From the NCBI GenBank assembly GCA_013400975.1, contig WBMZ01008995.1, positions 1-64,000 on the forward strand: 64,000 bases of DNA, written 5' to 3'. The notes under the pieces were generated by a model that worked only from the letters and a program-made list of their open reading frames with translations, searched no databases and was not told where the DNA came from. The position numbers were made by a program, and so were the translations under genes. This DNA comes from Atrichornis clamosus (taxonomy: Eukaryota > Chordata > Aves > Passeriformes > Menuridae). Below are positions 26,401 to 38,400 of this stretch, one piece after another (within the stretch, counting starts at the first letter, position 1; every line of letters begins with the position of its first letter).

Positions 26401-29400
26401 TGGCAATTTAAATGACAGTCACTACAGTTTTGAGGAAGTGTAATGTAAGTGAATGATTTAAGGACAATCTGGGATAAAATCCTTGCCAAGGCTGCAGTCT
26501 GTGGAGGCACAGGCCATTCATGAGATCTCACATGGATTGCCTCTTCCATTTCAGAGCCCTGTCTTGTGCACTGCATTGTTCCTGGCACAATGGGCTGGAA
26601 TTGCAGCTTTTAGCCATGAATCATATACAGGCCTGAGGTTTTAGAAAAAGAACTGCCCTTGCATCTTCCTTCAGCTTAGTATAGGTGTAAGACCATTGAC
26701 ATCACGTTTATTGTGAAAAAGCACAACTGGGTAATAAAAAGGGTAGTTTCCTGTTGGGTCACAGTTCCAGTGCAACCCTGGCCTCAGTATGTGGTACACT
26801 TCTGTGTGCACGCTACATTGTTTCTGTGTCTGCATCAATTGTAATAACTGTGAAGAAAATAGCTTGTAATTAAGCAACCAGGGAGACAGCAGATGGGTGC
26901 AGACAGATGGGATCAAACCGGGAAGCTGCGAGCCAGTATCGGCCAGAGTGACAAGCAACAGTCACAGTACACTATCAGCATAATGTCTCAATGACAGCTG
27001 TGGGTGAGTTTTAAGGGCATATGGGAAGGTAATAAAGAAAATAGCTTTATAGATGCTTCTGACACTCCTTTGCAAAGGTATGGGACAGAAGGGGACAGAG
27101 GTGTTTCTTTGGGAAGGTGACAGACTGCGTGTGGCGGCTGGCGTTGTGTCCTCTGGTGCAGATGAAGAGAAGCGTGGGTCTTACCTGCCTACCCAAAACC
27201 AGCAATGTGATGAAGAATATAAACAAGGAAATTGAGCCCATTGTCTTCAGGTCCTTCAGTATTCCTGGCCTACAAAATAAAAAGGTAAGTAAAGCAGGCT
27301 GCTCAAAAGTTAAACCAATATTACTTCAAGCACAAAAATAAGACCATAATTTATATATACTACTTTCTTGTATGTAAACTAAGACCACTTAAATATGATA
27401 TGCTTTATTATTTGATATCATTACAAATATTATATAGCTTTAATTACTTCTACTACATTCTGTGCAAATGTGCCTACATTTTTAAGTCCAATAGTAAGAT
27501 CAGGATTTAGTAAAAATAGCATCCTTTTTTACTTACAAGTGGAGAGAATTTGTGGCTTACTCTATACAGGCAGAATAAAAAGAGATTTTTAATGCAGTAA
27601 CACTATTTCCATAATGGAGAGATTGACCATATGCAATGAATATGGAGAAACAGAAACTCAAGCACCTAATTCCCAAGATGCCTTTCACCTGAGAATTACA
27701 GGAGGTACAAATGAGATCTTGTACAGAGTTTATTAAAAACTCTGCTTTGGCAAAAGTCACTAGAGGTAATGGGAAAAACTCCTACTGATGCCACTGAAAC
27801 AAGAACTTTTGTGAGAGATTTAGGAAGGAAAATACCAACAGACACAGAGCTTGACTGGCAAAATCAAAGCTGCCAGAAGCACATGTTCAGTCTAACCCAT
27901 GTCCTGGTTCTCCATACCATCACACAGATACCCTTTCCACTAATGCAGTGCAAACAAAGACCTGGGTTTGTTCACTTAGTCTTTAGATTTAAGTGTAAAG
28001 GAAACCTACACTTTTTTTTTTTTTTTTTAGATCCTTTGCCATGTTACAGCACAAGAAAAATTGTATTGAAACTATACTCTGAATACCCAGACTCTCTGAT
28101 GTGGCATATGCCATGCACTTGGCCTACACACAAGAGGATCACCATTTGTTTTGAAATTGAGGTAGGTGTTATGGCTGTCCAAAACGTATTTTACACAGAA
28201 ATAGCTGGAATTGGAGTCATAATTTTGGTCTTATATATTAACACCTGTAACAAAGATTTCAGCAGTCTCACTGAAAATTTAAGGTATAAATTCACAAGCA
28301 CAGCAAAATTTTTAAAAAAATCCACCTGTTGGTCTACTAATTTTTTCAATAGCTAAGACTGCATTTGTAAAGATGTAAGACTATGTACTAGTTCTAAAGA
28401 AGTTGACTTCCTTTGGCTTGCAGCAAATATGCTTTAAAAGCCTTAATGATGTTCAGCCTGAGGCCTTAACAACCTTGATGATGACTTCTTTGTAACATCC
28501 TTTATTACAAAAATGCAAATTAAACCATACTGTATTTCCTATAGTATGTGACTTAAATGCCTTGTCCAGACTTATTTTATTCTAATGCTCTGAGGTGTGA
28601 TATTAAAACAAATATCAACTGCAGCACGACAAGGATTTTAAATTGTGACTCAGATTACACAGCCAAAGACATACGTTCCCTGACATAAGAACTACCATAG
28701 GTAGTATTTAATTTCAGAAGGATTGGAGTTAGCCACCTACCTTCTAAGAGGTGCCATTGCATACATAAATTTGCTGTAGTCATCCAGCATGGGCCCATGA
28801 GTGTGCAGAAGGATAACATTGTAGCCCACCAATGCAATCAACATTATTACCATTTTCAACTCATAATTTATCCTCAGGAAAACAGAACAGGAAATGAGCC
28901 CTAATATGCAGCTGTATATAAAATACTGGCAAAGAAAAATCAAATGGAAAATATTTAGAATTTGGCTCTTGAGTAGGAAATCATGCATCATAAAATGCTC
29001 AGGCTAGTTTAAAAAACAAATTATTGACTGACCACTGAAGTATGCAATCTATCACAGTCTAGGACACCATGATTCATAGATAGCCAATAAAAATAAATTT
29101 ATGCTCCCTAATTTTTACCCTTTGACACTTTTGATTTACTCATCTCCATTTGTGGGACACCACTGCTGGTATTGAAATCTAATGTAAGAGTGTACTGCCG
29201 GCAGACTAAGATTTATTCCTGTTCCACTGCACAGTTTTCTTTCATGCTCAAGTCCAGTGATTACCCTGGATGTATTGCTAGCATTAGGGTCAAGGTAAAA
29301 TGTCTGAAGGTCTGAAACTAATAATTTCAAAGCCTATATTTGCAGCTATTATAAACTGATGCAATACACAGTTGTTATGAACCTCATAGAATTTTACAAA

Positions 29401-32400
29401 CTCTAGAAATACAGCTAGGATAGGAAAAAGACAAAGTTATTAACAGGGTCTATATAAATATAAAAAATCCTTCTGTCAAATCCTGTGCAGTTATAACTAT
29501 ATAAGAACTGGGTTGCATTGCTGAAAAACCAAAAAGCATTTTCTTTCCTAACTCATATATGCCAACAAAAATATGTATGGCTGCAGTTAAATTCCTGGAA
29601 AAGTATTTTCTCTTGATACTTTCTGGAAATTGATTAGAGCATAAAATTAATGCTAAAACAGAATCATCACTAGAATCATTATCTTAGTTTTTAATATGCA
29701 ACACCTTTGCCAGAAATGCTTCCTGAAAATTACAGTTCTGCACCTTGCAAGGAAGTTTCTTTTCTGAAACAAAGCATTCTATTTCTAGACATACTATTTT
29801 CAGACCACTGTTGACTTGTTGATGGCAGTGCTTTTGCAGAACCTGAATCACTGTATACTAATTTTGGAGGATCACTAAGAAGAATAATTTTCACAGCACC
29901 CTTCAGAGAGAATTGATCTACCTCTCAATCTCTGCTGCTGCTATAATTTGTTTGAAGATCTGGTTGAAATAAGAAATAGATAGAACTATTGTTCAGAATC
30001 ACAAAAAAATAAAACTTCTCTGATGGCTGCATTTCAGAGGAGGTCACACTCCAAATTCAGTGTTACGTAAAAATAGCAGCATCCATTTTTGAATCTGTAA
30101 GGCATCCTACTGTTGAAATCAGTTTTCCAAAAAGAAACAAGCAAAGGCAGTCTTGAATCTGTCTTGAATCCACAACTGGATACTGTTTGACAAAACCCAA
30201 GAAATTTTCAAGTGGAACAGTGTCTGACAGTGTTCCATAGGAATACATACAACAGACTGAAAATTTCAGCTAAGATTTCAGACAGGGGTTGATGGATTGG
30301 AGAAGAGTGGCACAGCCACACACTGAAGAATGCAGACTCCAATACTGTGCATTGCAACGCAGTATTTCAGAAAGCAACAAGCAGATCTAGAGAGTTTGGC
30401 AACCCACAGAGCAGTGAAGCTGAGCAGGCCCATGATCTGCTTACTGCATCCCTTGGCCACAGGATGACCTTGGCCAGATAAGCCAATTTATCACAGCCCA
30501 GGAGCCTACAGGCAGTTCCCACCTGGCACCAGCGTGATGCCGCCTCTGTGGCCTCGGCTTTATACAACAGTGCAACAGCAAGTTCTCATGGATATCCCTC
30601 TTGCCTGACAGCCGAAACAGTGAACAGAAATGTTTCCTTCTAAGAAAATCCTCTAACAGCTCAAAAGAGGAAAATGCTGGGTAACCTCTCCGCAGACAGA
30701 ATCTGTACCTCATGCTGTGTGATTCAAGATTCTCAGCATCTGAAGGCATGTAACTCCATCTATCCTCTTTTTCCTTCTTGTGCTAGCCCAAATAAAGGGT
30801 ATTTTAACCAATACCCTACAGTCTGAGTACCTTTCTTACTGGGATCACAGGTCTGGTGCAAGGCACCAGTGCACTATACACTGGGATCCAGCCCAGTGCA
30901 TCTGGTCTCTTCTCTTACATTTTAAGACCTGCAGTTCTGTGGGTATAAAGGTCTTTATGGAAGTAAGAAGGGATTTTACTCCCTTATGTCTGTAGAGAAG
31001 AACTTGAAAACAAAGTAATTTTATAATTTCCTAGTCAAATAAAGTATATTCCAAAACTGCATCTTTTAGAAGTCAGTATTATAACTTTTATTTATTTAAC
31101 ATGTGGAGGTGGCAGCACTGACACCAGACTGGATTTTAACCCAGCAACAGATATATACATCCTGAAGTCTCTCAGGCTTAACTTCTATTACATGGAAACT
31201 GCAGAAGCATCATAGCAAAACTAAACAAAACTAACCAAAAATGTCCATATGACTTAACCAAAAAAAATGTCCCTATGTGGAATCTTTGCTAAGTCTTTAA
31301 AAAAGCAAGCTATATAAATCAGAAAAGTTATTCTGGGGGGTAGAGAAGGAGGAAAATCAATTACTTTGCTTCAAAATGAATTTAATTCAACTGGGGCTAA
31401 AATAATTTCCAAACCTCTTATTTACTCATTTTAGATGACACAGTCAATAGATGTCAGGTCCACTATCATTAATCACATAAAGTTTATCGACATGAATAAA
31501 GCTTAAAATTAACACACAAATTCAAAATAGTAAATATTTAATTTAAGGAAACAAACATTTATCAGCTTAAGTATTCAATATCTCATTCAGTGAAGAGAGA
31601 GAAATTGTATTCCCAGATTAAAAAGAAAAAATCAAAAGTGGTAACTCAAAAGGAATTTATGGCTTTTTCAAACTAGAAGATCTATAGTGTCTGAGGATCA
31701 AAACAATGTGTATTTGAGAATATTTTGAAGTTTTAAAAATCTTTCGCTAACAAATTTTTCATTTATTATTTTCAGAACTGAAATTTTAACATAATTTTAA
31801 TGCCAATTTATCAAAGACAAATTTTCTTAGATGAAAGAATATGTTTTAATACTTCAAAAACTATAAATCATGAATTGCCATAAACGTGCCAATCACAAGA
31901 AGAGCTGACAAACATCTCAGTTATACATGGGAAAACAAGCCAAAAAAAAGGCACACAAAGTCTTTTTTTTAAGAACAGCAGATTGAATCTTAATAATAAG
32001 TATACATTTTTGAAAACTATATCCTTCAGATGCTTGTTGGAAAAAAAAAAGAGAACAAAATGCCTTTCAAAATGTTCAAAACTGTAACAATGATTAGAAA
32101 AGAGAGTGACTAGAAAACCTGCTAACTAAAGAAGCAAACAAATATAAATAAAGCATTGGAACAATTTATTTCTGTGTGCTTGTGAGTGTGAACACATATA
32201 GAGACTGAGGGAAGGATTACATAATTCCTTTGTCAACAAGGATAACTTGATGTCAGAGCCAAATGTAGGCCGAGGCACCTATCCATACTTGGTGGTATTT
32301 AGTTAACTGAACTTGAAAATGAGAAACAGAAACTAAGGCTGCACTGTACCTTACCAGGAAGATGATGAAAATCTGTAAGTGCTGCAGTTACTGCAACTGG

Positions 32401-35400
32401 TTTTTTTCCAGAAGAATTCTATACATAATCAACATCTTGCTTTTGGGTGTGCCTGGGGTTGTTTAGTTGGACATAGTGAATAGCTGTTTCGTTTAAAATG
32501 TACTGTGTGGAAATCAGGACACACCATTTCAGTAATGGTCTCATTATTTCACCATAGAGATAAAACAATCTCCCTTCTCCTCTTGCTGCCACCAGCTTAT
32601 TCATCCAAACCCAGTTGACCTATTTTGACACAATATACAGCTTGTTATGGTCAACTGCAGGTCTTTTGCAATCCTTTCAAGAATCACTGCTCTCTAGGAT
32701 ACAGTTCCCACTTTTTTGCAGCAATGTCCTTCTGCTTTTTGCCTGTGCCATTGTACTTTTGTTCACACTAAGACATCTTCTTCAGACCAGTTCAGATCTT
32801 TTAAGCAGTTTATACAGTAATACATGGGAGTTTTATTTCCATCCCTCTCACCCCACCTCTTAATCAAATACGCAGTGACGAAAGTGTGACAATTTCACAC
32901 TTACTGTCAGTGATGAAAAGGATTAATATTTTCACGTCATCCACTGGTCCTTGTGAAATCTGCTTGTAGACTAACCTGGCTTTCAGTGTACAGTCTGCTT
33001 TGCAGATGCTGTGTGTTATCCTGATATCTTGTAACACATTGACCTGGGTGAGTTATGCTTCCTAGTTATCTTGCTGTTTCCTGCTTTTTTAATCTGACAT
33101 TCATTAAAAACTCTATTTTCAGAAATACTAATCTCCTTTAACTTCCCACTTACTTCAAATGCAGTTGCAGCTGACTGAAAAAAAAAACTCAAGCTTTTCC
33201 TGCAATCTTAAAAACTGGTGAGTGATTAACTTCAAGCAGATCTGGCAACAGTCAATTTAGTGTAATTGTTGGAAACAAACAAAGAAATGTAAAATGAACT
33301 TACCGGTAGGAAAAAACAGTTATTTTGTATACACCATTGTGTCTGATTACTTGAATTAGGAAAACTTGCGTTGGATGAATTAAGAACTGTGGGAAAAGCT
33401 ATCACAGCATTATCCAGGAAAAACTAGAAAAAAATCAACATATAATCGATTAGCTTGACAGCTGTTTAAGGTCAAAATAAAGAACAGAAATGGAGAAGCA
33501 GAGAAAGGCTTGCCAGTAACCATTTAACTTTGATACTTCAGTATTTTTTGGTATTTTAATTTGAAACAGGAAAAGAAAAATGACATAACATGATTACTTG
33601 TTCCTGCATTCTCAAACAAAAACAACTTTGTTAACCTTCACCTGACGCTTTCCATTTGAATAAAAGAAAAAAGGCTCTTTGTTGTGTTACTTTCATATAT
33701 CAGAAGCTCACACACAAGAGACAATGATGAAATAAATTCAATATGAATAATTCCTGGGTTTACCTCAACTGTGAGTCCTATTTAAGCACAGGAAGACTTA
33801 AAGAAAGAATAAGTCTTTAGTGAAGTTGGTTTACACAGATGCAATAACATACTAATGCTGACAACAATATCGGGACTAATGTTACTGAAAGAGAAAAGTG
33901 GATCCACTGTCTCTTGGGTCATCAAATTCAGTCAGTTACCACACAGGAAACCATCATCATACGGACTCCCTTGATGTAGTGATCCAGTGCTTTCTTAATC
34001 ATTTAGACTTTGGTGACTACAGTAATTCCAGTAGTTTCAGTTCTAACATTTAAGCTGTTTCTACATTTAACCACTATTCATGGCCAGTCATGTTATTCTT
34101 CTTGTGATAATCTCATCCTTTAGCTTTCAGATAGCCCCTTTCTCTTCCGAGTATTTACATTCCTAATATTTAATATCATTCAGCATTCCTTGTGCTCACT
34201 AATCTATGTTTTTCTAGTTCCTTCCCTGAAAACAAGTTCTTAATTCCCCTAATTGTTCTAGCAGTCACCCTCTGTATACACCTCTTTCAATTCAGCCTTA
34301 TGGGTGATGAAAACTGCAAACACACATCCCAGATTTTATCAGTGAGTCATGAAATAGCACTAATGCTAATTCTGCAGAAAATATGTTTTCATACATCCTA
34401 GAATCACAGAACTGTTAGGGTTGGAAGGTACCTCTGGAGATCATCCAGTCCAACCCCCCTGCCAAGGCAGGGTCACCTAGAGCAGGTTACACAGGAATGT
34501 GTCCAGGTGGGTTTTTAATGTCTCCAGAGAGGGAGACTCCAAGACCTCCCTGGGCAGCCTGTTCTAGTGCTCTGCCACCCTCAATCTAAAGAAGTTCTTC
34601 CTCATATTCAGGTGGAACTTCTTGTGTTTTAATTTATGGCCGTTGTTCCTCCTTCTGTTGCTGGGCGCCACTGAAAAGAGTCTGGCACCATCCTCTGGGC
34701 ACCTGCCTTTGAGATAATTATATGTACTGAATAAATTNTACTGAATAAATTGAATACAAAAATTGAATTTATATACGTAGAACAATGCTCCTTTGCTCAC
34801 AGCTACAAAACCTTAATAGCTCAATGTACCTAATGCAGCTGGGCCTCAAACAGATCGTGACTTTATAGCAGCTAAACACATTCTGCACATGGACATCACC
34901 CCAGCCACTAACATCACGCTCAGAAAATGTGAGGTAGCTTTCCTTCACTGGGACTCACTTAGGTAAATGCAGTTTATACTCACCATGAGTTAAAAGCAGT
35001 CACATGGATAGTTATTGTGATTCAGCTGAGTTGACATTAAACCCACATAATTAATTAAAATCCTGAACTCATCACATATCCATCTGATGAGCTTCCAACA
35101 TGTATCAGAATTTCTTGTCACTAATCTGTCAGACCAACTATAATCTTGAACTTTGTACTACTAAATTTCATCTAGTTCTTTTACTCAAATCCACACCTGA
35201 CTTCTTCCTTTCTAAAATCCCAAGCCTTCCCCCATGGACAGACTGTCAACTTAATTTCATTAGCAAATTTCACAGTCCCTCTTATACACTAAATATGAAA
35301 CCTCACACCTGGTTGACCAGAGCAGAGCTCCACAGGTCACCTCCCTCTCACATACTGCTCTCTGCAGGTAGTGAGTGTGTAACCCACCACTAAATTCTTT

Positions 35401-38400
35401 CTCCATTTCTGTCTTTAACTACTGTTAACAGAGAACACCTGCACAGCTTCACTCAGAGCAATTAAATGGGGCTCAGAATGGTTTATTGATTTACTAACAT
35501 TAGAAGTGGTCAGCCATAGCTCTGTACAGCCAAGTCTTGAAAACTTCCAAGGACAGAGACCCCACGATCCCCCTTGGCAACAGTCTCAGCACTGTACTGC
35601 ATGCACAGTGACCTTTTTTATGTTTTAAACACTATCCAACCTCCCATGTCACCACCCGTGGTCAGTGCCCTTTGATGTGTTTTGTGTCACTGCTGAGAAG
35701 AGTCTGAAACCATTCTCTCTGTAAGTCCCCTCCAACAGAAATCCAAGGTTGTGGATTTACAAAGATTATCAATATGCCACCTACTACCAGTAGCAAGCTG
35801 TGCTTGTACAGCTGCACTTTCAGGTTGTCTTCCTTCACTAACATAATTGTGTCTGTGAAACTACACATAACTAACCTGCCATGAATGAACTACACAGTCA
35901 GGATTAGTATCAGAAATATAACAGGTAAACCATGAAAACAGACACTACAAAATATTAATTAACACCTACAGATTTTGAAACATCCTTCTATAACTGATTC
36001 CAAAGAGCTCTAATGGCATGCACACGCGGAGAGTTATATCACATCTGCCTCTTCCCACAGGACGTGTGGGTGAAATACACACTCCCTCTTCTGGGAATGC
36101 AGGCTACCCTACTTGCACACCCTCCTGAAAGGAGATGCAGGTGCTCTGGTTTTATGTGCACCTGTGTAACTCCCTGCAAGCTGTCAATGTACCTGCTGGA
36201 GAGGAAACACCCCGCAAGTTCATGTGCACAGGCAAACCTGAGGAGTGGTCGGTCCATGCTTGTCCCAGTCTGTGCTGTTGCCTGCCCAGTTGATTGGCAG
36301 GCAGCTCACAGTATCCAACAGGGAAGCTGCTCTTGCTGGCCAAGGCAGAGGGGTGATGCCAGAAGGGTGACTTTTAACAGTGTCAAACCAGGTTTTGACA
36401 GTCAGTTGTTTCCACTCACAGCTCTCTGTCTCCTGTTACACATTTCCACATTGCCCAGAGAGGTTGTAGAGTCTCCCTCACTGGAGATATTCAAGAACTG
36501 TCTGGACACAATCCTGTGCCATGTGCTCTAGGATGACCCTGATTGAGCAGGGAGGTTGGACCAGGTGACCCTCTGTTGTCCCTTCCAACCTAACCCATTC
36601 TGTGATTCTTTTATCCTTCTTTTCACACTATTTCCTCCTTTACTTAAGAATTTTCTGAAGTCTCTCGGTTACTTTTTAAGCCAGCTAATGCCCACCTGCC
36701 TCTTTTACAGAAACAATTTTGGGCAAAAGCCCTTCAGACAGCTTTGAGTACTTACTCCCCTCCCTGCCTCCATCTATTTAATAGCTGTTGTTAACAAGGG
36801 CATTTGCCAAGGGCCCCCACATCCCACTAACAGTGCATATACTTTTTCCGTAAACATGAAATATTTCATTTCAGAATCCCACTCTATGCATGTCCCCAGA
36901 GCAAAAGATTATATAACATGAAGAACTCAAACACAACTATATTATATAAACATACATGGTATACATATTTATATATATTAATTTATGTTAAAGCATTTTA
37001 ATTTTGGTTTTGAACTTTGTAGAGGCATTTCTGACCTATAAATGTTACTTGTATACACAGAACACTATATGAAATATGGTATATCTATGCATATATTAAT
37101 ATATATAAAAAGGGAAAAAGTGATATGAAAGTGTTGTCACCTCCCATGAGCCAAACAACACTTATTTCTGAATGATGTGTTTGCACTTGTCTTTCTTGTC
37201 TCTCATCAGTTATCTACATCTGCTATCATGCTTTGAAGATACATATTGTTCTTCAACGTAGTATTTTTTGTAAGTCAGTTCAGTCCTACAAAGCAGTCAC
37301 ACCTACTCAAATGACTCAAATGAAAGCAGTATTTTTTGCGAATACCAACACTTGCCAGGGAACATCTGAGCATGATATCATTAAATTCTTATTTTAACTT
37401 CATATATTCTAACAGTTTTTTCTTTTCTTGTGTTCATATAATCTCAGTTGTGGGTTTTCTACCTCACATAATGAAAATACCTGCTGTGCTACTATTCCTC
37501 TCAATGGGAACCATGTGGTGACAGACCCTCCCCCCAAAACATGGGATAAGCAAGTTAGTGCATCTCTCTTGTTATCTGACCAAGAATCTGAAAAACACAA
37601 CGTAACACACTAGTTTAGATCTCATTAGAAAAAGAAGCCATCTTTCTCACTAAGGTCTGAAAGTATTTGGATGTAGAATGCATATCACAGCTTCCTTTGA
37701 AAAATGCTAGTAGGTCTGGTAGTTGAGCCAGGACTTTTATTCCCAGATGCTCATAAGAATACGCCAAGAATAGTGTGAAGAATCCCAAATTCCAGTATCC
37801 TTCCTCCTCTTCACAAGCTCATAAGTGGAAGTTCAAGAAGAACCTGGAATGCTAAGTTCCTACCAGGACTATTAAGCATTTTTTAACTAAATAAAGGTGA
37901 CGCTGAGACATTGGTAACGTGTAAAAGGATGATGAAAATCCAGAGAGTACTGCAATGCATTTAGCAGAATTTTTAGAGCATTTTGTCTCTGGGTTTGTAC
38001 AAGACTTCTTAACTTCAAAGTGCTCATGCATCTGTATTATTTGGTGTCCTGTGGCATGTCTCTTGTTAACAGTCAAATGTACCAAATTAAAGTTGTTCAA
38101 TGATTAATTTTTTTATAAAAGTCTGTGTGCCAAACACAATAAAATGCGTAACTATCTTTGTGCCACCATGTATTCAAGTTAACAGAGTTACCTACGCTAA
38201 AAGGAAGGTATAATTAAAGAAACCAACTTTCCACTATGAAAGGAGCTTTGATGAATTATTTGTCATTATTTAAATACAGGACATCACTCATGACTTAGAG
38301 GGGGCCAATACTTGCATCATTTAAGGCAGCTTATGCTCACAGACATACAGTAACCAATGGAGCAAAAATACTCAAACCTCTCTCAGTCTTCACATTCCTA

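Noticed and set aside
36013..36531. Plus-strand open frame of 172 codons
   Set aside because: Its last 30 codons are CR1 3'-end sequence ([10 protein letters not shown]) and the rest has no recognisable domain; it is a chance fusion of intron and repeat.
36910..37110. TATA-rich stretch that could be read as a promoter or origin
   Set aside because: It is low-complexity AT-rich intron with many equivalent TATA runs and no adjacent gene start.
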